Shown piece by piece: positions 1 to 6,262 of a stretch of DNA of 6,891 bases. The stretch is from NCBI GenBank assembly GCA_001787455.1, contig MFXA01000047.1, forward strand, positions 2,887-9,777. Reading direction: 5' to 3'. This DNA comes from Candidatus Peregrinibacteria bacterium RIFCSPLOWO2_01_FULL_39_12 (GTDB lineage: Bacteria > Patescibacteriota > Gracilibacteria > UBA1369 > LOWO2-01-FULL-3). How positions within the stretch are numbered: the first letter of the stretch is position 1; every line of letters begins with the position of its first letter. A program made the position numbers and the translations under genes. A model generated the notes under the pieces. It saw only the letters and a program-made list of their open reading frames with translations, was not told where the DNA came from and did not search any database.

Positions 1-1470
1 AAGAAACTTCACTAAAAGTCTTAGTCCATACGCAGTCGCGCCCTTCGTTTGAAATTCCTGAGGATTGTCTATGAAAGCTATTTTTCCAAGATCTATATGA
101 AGCCATTTGTTCCCTTCCATAAATCTGCTTAAAAACAAACCGCCTTTTGAACTGCCAGCCATCCCGCTTGTTCCCGTATCGTAATTCCTCATGTCGGCTA
201 TTTCACTATCAAATTTCTTATAATAATCTTTATGCAAAGGAAGCGGCCATACCAATTCATCCACCTGTTTTCCAGCTTTTCTAAGTTTTTTGCGCATGGT
301 TATATCATTCCCCATTATTCCCGCATATCTGTCTCCCAAAGCAACTTCCACGGCGCCTGTCAAAGTTGCCACCGTTATAATCGCCTCCGGATTCAGTTTC
401 GTTCCGTAAGTTATCGCATCCGCCAAAATCAACCGCCCTTCCGCGTCTGTATATGTAATTTCCACGGTTTTTCCTGAAAATGTTTTAATGATATCAGAAG
501 GTCTGAATGCCTTTCCGCTTATAAGATTTTCAGCAACCGGAATAACTGCAACTATATTTTTTTTAACGTTAAATTTCCTTAACAATTTAAATAAACCCAA
601 AAGCACCGCCGCGCCCGCCATATCGAGGTGCATTGTCTCAATGTGATGTCTTGGTTTCAAATTATATCCCCCGCTGTCAAATGTAATTCCTTTACCGACA
701 AACACAAGAGGTTTGGATTTTTTATTTTTGTCGCCGTCGTATTCAAGCACAATGAGTTTCGCCTCGTTGTGCGATCCATCATTGACCGCGAGTATTGCTC
801 CGCAACCAAGTTCGCGAAGTTCCTTTTCGCCCAAAACAGCTACTTTGCATTTATTTTCTTTCGCGATTTTTACGGCTTCCTTTGCCAAATATTCGCTGTT
901 AACAATATTCGGGGGACCATTAACCAAGTCCTTTACATATTCCACGGTTTCGTAGATTTCCTTGGCTTTTTTGGCTTTATCTTCAATTTCTTTGGTGTGT
1001 TTTTTCCCAACTATAATATTTAATTTCTTGATTCGATAATTATTTTTTTCAAGATTTCCTCCTGTTTTAAATTTTCCCATTCTATATTGCGCCAATCCTA
1101 TCCCTTCCAATAACTCCTCTGCAAAAAGGACTATTTTGGAGTCAATAATCAGGTTAATTTCTTGATTTCCAGAAGTTTCCGCCGCTTTTGAAATTTTAGC
1201 TCCGAGTATGCGAGCCGATTTCCCATTCATTTTTTTAACTTCGCCAAAATTTACAACCAAAAGTTTTTCAGGTAGAGATTTTTCATCCATATAAGTTGAA
1301 ATCATGCTCCCTTTTTCGCTTTTCAATTCGTTTCCCTCAAAACGTTTTAGCAAAAAATCTTTCACAATCTGCGGATACTCCGAAGAGGGAGTTTTTAAAT
1401 CTTCAATAAAGAACGGCGCTACAAGAAGCCCTTTTCCCGATTTTATTTTTGGCTGAACTGCAATCTCCAT
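1..1470 (-). CDS. pepA: Leucyl aminopeptidase, M17 family (3' end outside window)
   Basis: Cytosolic M17 metallo-aminopeptidase that removes N-terminal residues from peptides, normally with two metal ions in a hexamer. The frame runs open from ATG at 1470 to the window edge, giving 490 residues. The active site is complete: VGKGITFDSGG puts metal ligands at Lys260 and Asp265, catalytic Lys272 follows, then Asp283 in HLDMAGA, and Asp342, Glu344 and Arg346 in TDAEGRL. Every one of these is offset by exactly ten from the E. coli PepA residues as I recall them (270, 275, 282, 293, 352, 354, 356). The tail KGATAYGLRLL matches the family C terminus, so only a few residues should be missing. The N-terminal domain (about 1-165) is diverged, as usual in M17. 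It begins 20 bp after the NUDIX gene stop and looks like the last visible operon gene. No Shine-Dalgarno is seen. Confidence 0.95.
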   Translation of the reverse strand, partial: MEIAVQPKIKSGKGLLVAPFFIEDLKTPSSEYPQIVKDFLLKRFEGNELKSEKGSMISTYMDEKSLPEKLLVVNFGEVKKMNGKSARILGAKISKAAETSGNQEINLIIDSKIVLFAEELLEGIGLAQYRMGKFKTGGNLEKNNYRIKKLNIIVGKKHTKEIEDKAKKAKEIYETVEYVKDLVNGPPNIVNSEYLAKEAVKIAKENKCKVAVLGEKELRELGCGAILAVNDGSHNEAKLIVLEYDGDKNKKSKPLVFVGKGITFDSGGYNLKPRHHIETMHLDMAGAAVLLGLFKLLRKFNVKKNIVAVIPVAENLISGKAFRPSDIIKTFSGKTVEITYTDAEGRLILADAITYGTKLNPEAIITVATLTGAVEVALGDRYAGIMGNDITMRKKLRKAGKQVDELVWPLPLHKDYYKKFDSEIADMRNYDTGTSGMAGSSKGGLFLSRFMEGNKWLHIDLGKIAFIDNPQEFQTKGATAYGLRLLVKFL

Positions 1471-1490
1471 GAACCAATATTAGCAGAATA

Positions 1491-1943
1491 TCATTCACCT
1501 TCCAAAATTTTTTTTGCTTTTCTTAAAAGATTTTTGGCATTTTCGAAAGTTAATTTATTCACCGCTTCAGTATATGGAAGCCATTTGAACCCTTTATGTT
1601 CAAATGAAACTTTTACGTTTTCCGATCCTGTTTTCGCCAAGAAAAACACAACCTGTTTTTTGGACGGACGTTTTTCCTTCCGATACTGATAGGAAATTTC
1701 TTCCCTGAAACCTTCTATAAATTTGATGTCGGAAACTCCAGTTTCCTCAAACAGTTCGCGCGCCGCAGTTTCATGTTCGTTTTCTCCCTTCTCCACATGA
1801 CCTTTTGGAAGATCCCAATGACCGCTGGGATAATGCAGGAGCAGGTATAAAAAAATCCCGTCCTTTTCCCTGAATAAAACAACCCCGCAGGATTTTTCGT
1901 CGTATAAGGTTGTACGCCCAATATTCGCTATTTCTTTTGCCAT
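1491..1943 (-). CDS. NUDIX hydrolase, Ap4A-hydrolase (NUDT2)-like
   Basis: Predicted cytosolic NUDIX pyrophosphohydrolase of 150 residues. The NUDIX box GX5EX7REUXEEXGU is perfect: Gly48, Glu54, Arg62-Glu63, Glu66-Glu67, Gly69-Val70. The segments SCGVVLF (18-24) and HYPSGHWDLPKGHVEKGE (37-54) are typical of asymmetric bis(5'-nucleosyl)-tetraphosphatases, which split Ap4A into ATP and AMP. A tryptophan-containing segment, FKWLPYTEA, follows near the C terminus. Length fits the NUDT2-like group. The family call is firm; the exact substrate is inferred from similarity, and other dinucleotides or a house-cleaning role are possible. The ATG at 1943 lies inside the end of rnc, giving a 16 bp overlap, so translational coupling to rnc is likely. 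It ends in TGA. Confidence 0.9.
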   Translation of the reverse strand: MAKEIANIGRTTLYDEKSCGVVLFREKDGIFLYLLLHYPSGHWDLPKGHVEKGENEHETAARELFEETGVSDIKFIEGFREEISYQYRKEKRPSKKQVVFFLAKTGSENVKVSFEHKGFKWLPYTEAVNKLTFENAKNLLRKAKKILEGE

Positions 1944-2641
1944 TCTTTTTTCTTTAAAGCATTTTTTGCCGCTTCATCTTCAGCTTTTTGTTTACTTGAA
2001 CCTGTTCCTTCCGCAATAAGCTTCTCATCTACATACACGCCCATTACAAAGATTTTGTCATGATCCGGTCCTTCATCTTTTATTAACTCATAGTATGGGG
2101 TACATTCTTTCTTTTCCTGACAAATTTCCTGAAAAAGAGATTTTGCATCTATATGCATACCTTTTTCAATAATTTCATCAAGACGCATAAGGATAAATTT
2201 TTCTATGAATTTTTCCGCGGCTGCATTCCCACCATCCAAATATATGGCGCCTATAAGGGCTTCAAGAACATTCGCTAAAATGTATTTTTTAGTCCGTCCA
2301 CCGGAGTTTTCCTCGCCGTTACTAAGTAAAAGATATTTTCCCAGATCCAATTCTTTGGATATTTCCGCAAGATGATTCCCTTTCACAAGAGCCGACCTGA
2401 AAGAAGTCATATCCCCCTCGTTTTGGTTCGGATATTTTGTAAATAGATGTTTTGTCGTAGCAAGTTCAAGCACAGCATCTCCTAAAAATTCCAATCTTTC
2501 GTTATTTTGGATACCTTCGCCTTTATGCTCGTTCACATAGGAACTGTGAGTAAAAACTGTTCTTACAAGATCCAAATCTTTGAATTTAATGCCTATTTTT
2601 TTCTCGAGTTCTTTGTAATTTGAGGTTTTGGTTTGGTTCAT
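1928..2641 (-). CDS. rnc: Ribonuclease III
   Basis: Double-strand-specific endoribonuclease that processes rRNA precursors and structured mRNAs as a homodimer. With ATG at 2641 the protein has 237 residues. The RNase III domain (about 6-150) carries the signature NERLEFLGD (47-55), giving Glu48, Glu51 and Asp55, plus Glu75 in NEGDM and Glu127 in LEALIGAIYLD. The position equal to E. coli Asp114 is Asn124 (ILANVLEAL). A double-stranded RNA-binding domain follows (165-229), with DAKSLFQE and GSSKQKAEDEAAKNAL. An upstream in-frame ATG at 2686 would add 15 residues, but it lies inside a GC-rich hairpin of repeat origin and its peptide is unlike family N termini, so I prefer 2641. The gene overlaps the NUDIX gene by 16 bp and follows nusB after 58 bp. 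Confidence 0.95.
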   Translation of the reverse strand: MNQTKTSNYKELEKKIGIKFKDLDLVRTVFTHSSYVNEHKGEGIQNNERLEFLGDAVLELATTKHLFTKYPNQNEGDMTSFRSALVKGNHLAEISKELDLGKYLLLSNGEENSGGRTKKYILANVLEALIGAIYLDGGNAAAEKFIEKFILMRLDEIIEKGMHIDAKSLFQEICQEKKECTPYYELIKDEGPDHDKIFVMGVYVDEKLIAEGTGSSKQKAEDEAAKNALKKKEWQKK

Positions 2642-2699
2642 AATTAGGTGTTTGCTTCGCGAACATTTTTTAGTTAGACCCGCCATTGACGGGCTGTAG
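2642..2699 (-). promoter_or_regulatory. Structured nusB-rnc spacer (5' leader of rnc)
   Basis: This 58 bp gap is the largest inside the operon. On the minus strand it carries a stem-loop of six pairs (one U-G) with an AAU loop at 2679-2693, and farther down the self-complementary TTCGCGAA. Just upstream, across the nusB stop, is another 10 bp stem. No T-run follows either stem, so neither looks like an intrinsic terminator. Placement directly before rnc invites the idea of RNase III autoregulation, as known for E. coli rnc, but the stems are shorter than a usual RNase III substrate. The role is inference. Confidence 0.35.
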
Positions 2700-2703
2700 T
2701 TAG
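2671..2703. repeat. GC-rich hairpin flanked by 7 bp direct repeats
   Basis: TAGTTAG occurs at 2671-2677 and again at 2697-2703. Between the two copies is the imperfect palindrome CCCGCCATTGACGGG (2679-2693). The second TAGTTAG runs into the AT-rich palindrome that closes nusB. Removing one TAGTTAG and the intervening hairpin would leave a sequence resembling the stretch before the other palindrome copy near 6707-6721. That is the pattern expected if a small element had inserted with a 7 bp target duplication. With one example it remains a suggestion. Confidence 0.5.
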
Positions 2704-3155
2704 GAAATTTTGCTCTGCAAAATTTCTGTCATTATACTGCTTAAAACTCCGTTTATAAATTTTGAACTGTTGTCATCTCCAAAATGCTTTGCAATTTCAA
2801 TAGCTTCATTTATTGCGACTATCGGTGGAATTTCTTTTGAAAAAGCTATCTCGTAAGTGCCTATTTCCAGTATAGCACGATCAACTCTTGCAATTTTATC
2901 AATCGGCCATTTTTGCGCAAATTTTTCTATAAGTTTAAATATTTCTTTCCTGTTTCTCAGAACTCCCGAAAGTGTTTTATATGCGAACTCCTTTTCTGAA
3001 AGTCTTGGAGCAAATTCATCAAGAATCTTATCCAGTATTTCTCTGGAAACTTTAAGTTGTTTTGGACTTACAGATTTTTTCCCAAACTCGCGGAATTCCC
3101 CAATAAATATCGTCTGCATTACACAGGTTCTTGAGAGATGCCTGTAGCTTGCCAT
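2700..3155 (-). CDS. nusB: Transcription antitermination / rRNA biogenesis factor NusB
   Basis: NusB binds boxA RNA together with NusE (ribosomal S10) in rRNA antitermination complexes. The 151-residue length is normal. An Arg-rich N terminus (MASYRHLSRT) matches the RNA-contacting start of the family. The hallmark C-terminal half is clear: IDKIARVDRAILEIGTYEI (85-103), then IPPIVAINEAIEIAKHFG (109-126) and SSKFINGVL (130-138). The last nine residues, TEILQSKIS, and the stop come from a palindromic repeat that gives nearly the same ending to the Ddl-like protein at the other end of the window, so the native C terminus has probably been replaced or extended. ATG at 3155 is 4 bp after rpmF, fitting translation on one mRNA with the ribosomal genes. 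Confidence 0.93.
   Translation of the reverse strand: MASYRHLSRTCVMQTIFIGEFREFGKKSVSPKQLKVSREILDKILDEFAPRLSEKEFAYKTLSGVLRNRKEIFKLIEKFAQKWPIDKIARVDRAILEIGTYEIAFSKEIPPIVAINEAIEIAKHFGDDNSSKFINGVLSSIMTEILQSKIS
2701..2729. repeat. Palindromic repeat, copy A, across the nusB stop codon
   Basis: The arms GAAATTTTGC and GCAAAATTTC form a perfect 10 bp inverted repeat around a 3 nt loop (2703-2725). The 29 bp from 2701 to 2729 match 6720-6748 at 27 positions; both differences lie in or beside the loop. On the minus strand it encodes the last NusB residues and two bases of the TAA stop. Agreement in sequence, frame and placement with copy B argues against chance. Confidence 0.75.
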
Positions 3156-3159
3156 AATG

Positions 3160-3399
3160 TTAAGCTTTTATCTTAGTGATCTTGTCAATTTTCTTTTTAT
3201 TATCCAACACCTGTCTTCCTCTATATTTCCCGCAATCTCTACACACTTCATGCATTACTTTTTTCGATCCGCAATCTGGACATACAATCAGTTTAGCCGC
3301 GTTTGACAGCTTTTTTAATACTTTCGTTTTAAAGCTACCGTAGCGTTTTCTGATTTTCGATTTGGGCGTTTTCTTTTTGGGAACCGGATGCTTTGACAT
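3160..3399 (-). CDS. rpmF: Large ribosomal subunit protein bL32
   Basis: Small basic protein of the 50S subunit. It begins MSKHPVPKKKTPKSKIRKR, the usual lysine-rich L32 start (VPKxKTSKSK-like). A zinc-ribbon follows with Cys40-x2-Cys43 and Cys53-x2-Cys56, then GKYRGRQVL, matching the family Y-x-G-R-x-V ending. At 79 residues it is longer than the usual 55-60: there is extra sequence between the basic start and the zinc ribbon (about 21-36) and a lysine-rich tail (67-79). It lies 7 bp after the YceD gene, the widely conserved yceD-rpmF pairing, and 4 bp before nusB. All four cysteines are kept, so this is the zinc-binding form. Confidence 0.93.
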   Translation of the reverse strand: MSKHPVPKKKTPKSKIRKRYGSFKTKVLKKLSNAAKLIVCPDCGSKKVMHEVCRDCGKYRGRQVLDNKKKIDKITKIKA

Positions 3400-3406
3400 A
3401 GTTGGT

Positions 3407-3928
3407 TTATTTTATCAAGTTTTTTAAGACCGCCAAAGGGTTGTTCCCTTCTGTTTTAATCGGTTTGCAATTGCATTCTTCTTTATTCCGATCTTTTCCA
3501 CAAATAGGACATATCCCTTTACAGCTTTTAGAGCATACTTGAACCAGAGGGAAATGCAAGATTATTTCTTGTCTTAAAGGCTCGGTTAAGTCAATTGTAA
3601 AAGTTTTTTCATCTATAAAAAATGTATCGTTCGGATTCTCAATATAAGAGGGTTTATGGAGAAAAAATTGCCTTTCCATTTGATCTATATTCACCTTATT
3701 GTCGATTTTTTTCAAACATTTGTCACATCTACCACCAATAAGCATCTCCACATCAGTAAGCCTTGCATTGACTCCTTCTTCTATTCTCATCAATTCCGCT
3801 TTCCCACAGACTGAGGATTTCATATTGATATCATCAAAATCAAGCGGGATATCGAAAGAATAAAGATCCCTTACTCCTTCTCCCGATGCTATCAGTTTTC
3901 CAACATCAAAAACAATCCCGTTGTTCAT
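3407..3928 (-). CDS. yceD: YceD/DUF177 family protein, ribosome-associated
   Basis: A 173-residue member of the DUF177 (YceD) family, usually encoded next to rpmF and linked in plants to 23S rRNA accumulation; its biochemical activity is not settled. Recognisable parts are the Cys68-x2-Cys71 pair, the segment FTIDLTEPLRQEIILHFPL (110-128), the cysteine-rich CKGICPICGKD (136-146) with further Cys132, Cys152 and Cys154, and the terminal NPLAVLKNL (163-171). The eight cysteines suggest bound zinc. The ATG shares one base with the stop of the upstream BI-1 gene (TAATG), so translation is probably coupled. rpmF starts 7 bp after the stop. The family call is firm; a role in 50S assembly is inferred from family and neighbours. 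Confidence 0.9.
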   Translation of the reverse strand: MNNGIVFDVGKLIASGEGVRDLYSFDIPLDFDDINMKSSVCGKAELMRIEEGVNARLTDVEMLIGGRCDKCLKKIDNKVNIDQMERQFFLHKPSYIENPNDTFFIDEKTFTIDLTEPLRQEIILHFPLVQVCSKSCKGICPICGKDRNKEECNCKPIKTEGNNPLAVLKNLIK

Positions 3929-4620
3929 TAGTTTCTGTTGCTATTTATAAAACGTAAAATATACAAGAAAAGATTAAAAATATCCAAATACAAATTTAAT
4001 GCGGCATCAATGTATCTGTCCTCCGGATAATGTTTAATTTTCTGCAAGTCGTAAGCTGTAAAGGCACTGAATAAAAGTACGCCGATACCGGAATAAATCA
4101 TTTCCATTTGGTTGCTCCATGGAATAAAGAAGCCCAAAATTCCAACAATTATCATTCCAATCAATGTGATGAATAAAAATCCTCTAAGCCCCGACAGATC
4201 GATTTTCGTCACCCATCCGAAAATTGCCGTTGCGCTAAACATAAATCCTGTTGCCAATAAAGCTTTTGTAATGACAGCAACTCCCCCCGGAGTTGCCGCT
4301 ACTACAGCCAATAAAGGCGCGACTGTGACCCCCGTGATGAATGCAAAAAGAGCAAACATTATGCGATTAAGCGGGATTTTTTGGCTCCACATTCTGGAAG
4401 TAAAAATTATCGCAAGCTCCACTATAAAGAAAAGCCACATAAGCCACGGAGATGCAAAAAAGTACTCTATAAAATAGTTGTAAGTTACGAATGCTCCCGC
4501 GGAGGAAGCAAGTACGGCAAACCCGAAAAACAGCATAACTTTACCAAAGAAAGTCGGCTCAAATCTTGGTTTCACGGCTTCTCCATATATACTTGGACTG
4601 TGTTTGTTGTCCTCGTTCAT
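3928..4620 (-). CDS. Bax inhibitor-1 / YccA (TMBIM) family membrane protein
   Basis: Integral inner-membrane protein of 230 residues with about seven hydrophobic segments (roughly 27-50, 57-74, 84-107, 114-136, 145-167, 172-190, 205-224). The BI-1 core is clear: FITGVTVAPLL (94-104), FGWVTKIDLSGLRGFL (134-149), FSAFTAYDLQKIK (184-196) and DAALNLYLDIFNLFLYILRF (205-224). Asp191 and Asp213 probably correspond to the paired aspartates that control the pH-sensitive calcium leak in Bacillus YetJ. E. coli relatives such as YccA modulate the FtsH protease. Which role applies here cannot be told. It is the first gene of the minus-strand operon, about 28 nt after a candidate promoter, and overlaps yceD by one base. 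No signal peptide or Shine-Dalgarno is evident. Confidence 0.92.
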   Translation of the reverse strand: MNEDNKHSPSIYGEAVKPRFEPTFFGKVMLFFGFAVLASSAGAFVTYNYFIEYFFASPWLMWLFFIVELAIIFTSRMWSQKIPLNRIMFALFAFITGVTVAPLLAVVAATPGGVAVITKALLATGFMFSATAIFGWVTKIDLSGLRGFLFITLIGMIIVGILGFFIPWSNQMEMIYSGIGVLLFSAFTAYDLQKIKHYPEDRYIDAALNLYLDIFNLFLYILRFINSNRN

Positions 4621-4654
4621 GTGCGTAGGTTGTTAAATAAGTAATGTGACATTC

Positions 4655-4682
4655 ATTGTAGTTGATTTTTCAAAATATTCAA
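4655..4682 (-). promoter_or_regulatory. Candidate sigma70-type promoter of the BI-1 to pepA operon
   Basis: On the minus strand TTGAAT (4677-4682) and TACAAT (4655-4660) are separated by 16 bp. This is four of six matches at -35 and five of six at -10. Transcription would start near 4648 and leave a leader of about 28 nt before the BI-1 ATG. It lies in the 78 bp gap between divergent BI-1 and alr. The facing alr promoter is less clear: a GTGACA at 4646-4651 with CAAAAT at 4671-4676 is the best I see, with a long 19 bp spacer. Confidence 0.45.
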
Positions 4683-4698
4683 CTTAAGCTTATCCGTA

Positions 4699-5862
4699 AT
4701 GAGCGCAAACAAAAACAGTCTTACTTGGGTGGAAATTTCCGCAGATGCTTTAAGAGAAAACATCCGGCAATTCCGAAAATTATTAGATGATAAAATCCTT
4801 TGCGTATGCGTAAAAGCAAACGCTTACGGACACGGATTAGTTGAGGCATCCAAAATATTTTTGGAAGCGGGCGCGGACTGGCTTTCCGTTAATTCCTTAT
4901 ATGAAGCCCGAAAATTGCGCGAAAGCGGTGTTAATTCTCCAATTTACATTTTGGGATATGTGCCTTTTTGCGATTTGGAAGAGGCTGTTGATCTTAATGC
5001 GCGGATTGTGGTTTACAATAAAGAAACCGTGCTTAAGCTGTCGGAACTCGGAAAACCGGTTAAAATCCATTTAAAAGTTGAAACCGGCAATAACAGACAG
5101 GGTATTTTAACAGATGAAATCGCCGATTTTGCAAAGTTTGTCAGGGAATTTCCAAATATCGAAATAGAAGGAGTATCTTCCCATTTTGCAAATATTGAAG
5201 ATACAACCGATCATTCTTTTGCAGAAAAACAATTGGCGCGATTTGGTGAGGCTGTGGGGAGGCTCGAATCCGAAGGCGTTAAAATCCCGATAAGGCATAT
5301 CGCAAATTCGGCAGCTACGATTCTTTTTCCTAAAACTCATTATGAAATGGTAAGAATCGGCATTTCCGCCTATGGGATGTGGCCATCGCATGAAACTTAT
5401 GTATCGCATTTGAGCGGCGAAGGAAGTGGCGGAAAATTTAATTTAACGCCCGCTTTTACGTGGAAAACAAAAATCGCACAAATTAAAAAAGTTCCCGCGG
5501 GAGAATTTGTCGGCTACGGGTGTACTTATAAAACCGGTCATGATACAAAATTGGCTATTTTGCCTATCGGGTATTATGACGGATATGATAGAGGCGTTTC
5601 AAACGGTTATGTTTTGATTTGCGGCAAAAGAGCGCCCATAAGAGGCAGGATTTGCATGAATATTATTATGGCGGATGTAACCGATATTCCCGAAGCCAAA
5701 CTTGAAGATGAAGTTGTGCTGATCGGCAAAAGCGGCGCTGGCGTAGCCGGCGATAACAGCGGCGAAACTATAACCGCGGAACAATTTGCTTCATGGGCTT
5801 CCACTATCAATTATGAAATTACAACAAGGGTGAATGAAAGGATTCCCAGGATTGTAGTTTAA
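4699..5862 (+). CDS. alr: Alanine racemase, PLP-dependent
   Basis: Converts L-alanine to D-alanine for peptidoglycan, acting as a cytosolic dimer. Length (387 residues) is normal. The N-terminal TIM barrel opens with the PLP site VKANAYGHG, where Lys39 forms the Schiff base. Arg133 in ETGNNRQG is the usual residue near the PLP hydroxyl; HIANSAA (200-206) and VRIGISAYG (218-226) hold the cofactor phosphate. In the C-terminal beta domain, VGYGCTY supplies the second catalytic base, Tyr273. GRICMN gives the Met of the substrate site, with Asn where many homologues have Asp. The C terminus TINYEITTRVNERIPRIV has the conserved Tyr372. It diverges from BI-1 and converges on the protease gene 27 bp downstream. 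A Ddl-like gene nearby handles the next step. Confidence 0.96.
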   Translation: MSANKNSLTWVEISADALRENIRQFRKLLDDKILCVCVKANAYGHGLVEASKIFLEAGADWLSVNSLYEARKLRESGVNSPIYILGYVPFCDLEEAVDLNARIVVYNKETVLKLSELGKPVKIHLKVETGNNRQGILTDEIADFAKFVREFPNIEIEGVSSHFANIEDTTDHSFAEKQLARFGEAVGRLESEGVKIPIRHIANSAATILFPKTHYEMVRIGISAYGMWPSHETYVSHLSGEGSGGKFNLTPAFTWKTKIAQIKKVPAGEFVGYGCTYKTGHDTKLAILPIGYYDGYDRGVSNGYVLICGKRAPIRGRICMNIIMADVTDIPEAKLEDEVVLIGKSGAGVAGDNSGETITAEQFASWASTINYEITTRVNERIPRIVV

Positions 5863-5889
5863 GAGGTGTTTATATTTTAAGTGCCAAAC

Positions 5890-6255
5890 TTATGCATTTA
5901 ATAATTCTACTGTTTTAAATTTACAATCAACAATTGCTTTGAATCCAAACTTACTAAAAAAACCAATCCCAGCCAGCAATGCCCCATTGGAAATTAAAAC
6001 AGTAACAACCCTCACTATACCGTCAATAAATGTAACAGCTAATGCAGTAGGCACTCTTATTACAGAGCCATTAGCTATCCTTACATTTTCTACACCTGTT
6101 ATTTGTAGCCCTAAATCCACAGCAATTTTATCAGAGACCTGAAGATCGCCAGTAAAACCGGTATCAAGAATGAAATGAGAATTTTGAACAGCTTGTCCCC
6201 AAGCGATGCCTACCTGTATAAGTGGAACATTATTTAAAAAAATTCCTTTAGCCAT
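5890..6255 (-). CDS. Clan AA aspartic protease, DTGF (AF_0612-like) type
   Basis: Retropepsin-like single-domain protein, 121 residues from ATG at 6255. Key features are FILDTGFTGDL (28-38) with Asp31-Thr-Gly as the catalytic triplet followed by Phe, then VRIANGSVIRVP (58-69), the flap-like strand pair common to the family, and LLAGIGFFSKF (93-103), the second hydrophobic-Gly motif, then a final strand ending VDCKFKTVELLN. This order matches small archaeal and bacterial DTGF aspartic proteases; one domain has one Asp, so activity would need a dimer. No signal peptide or transmembrane segment is seen, so a cytosolic site is likely. An ATG at 6285 would add ten residues and overlap the upstream gene by 23 bp; 6255 fits the family start better. 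The upstream stop is only 7 bp away. The natural substrate of this family is unknown to me. Confidence 0.82.
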   Translation of the reverse strand: MAKGIFLNNVPLIQVGIAWGQAVQNSHFILDTGFTGDLQVSDKIAVDLGLQITGVENVRIANGSVIRVPTALAVTFIDGIVRVVTVLISNGALLAGIGFFSKFGFKAIVDCKFKTVELLNA

Positions 6256-6262
6256 AATGGAA

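Noticed and set aside
628..1023. 131-codon plus-strand open frame opposite the aminopeptidase
   Set aside because: It is antisense to conserved pepA motifs, with Phe-rich composition typical of a shadow frame in AT-rich DNA.
2641..2686. Longer rnc start at 2686 giving 252 residues
   Set aside because: The extra 15 codons come from the repeat-derived hairpin region and do not resemble RNase III N termini; ATG at 2641 fits the family length and start.
2701..2729. Copy A palindrome as an intrinsic terminator after nusB
   Set aside because: No T-run follows on the minus strand, the stem is mostly A/T, and rnc continues the operon 58 bp later.
4112..4644. Plus-strand open frames opposite the BI-1 gene
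   Set aside because: They lie antisense to clear transmembrane segments and show no recognisable domain.
5107..5810. Minus-strand open frames opposite alr
   Set aside because: alr is complete with all catalytic residues; these frames are antisense shadows.
5878..5892. TAAGT-GCCAA-ACTTA hairpin between alr and the protease gene
   Set aside because: Only a 5 bp AT-rich stem without a proper T-run; too weak to call a terminator, although the convergent gene ends make one plausible.
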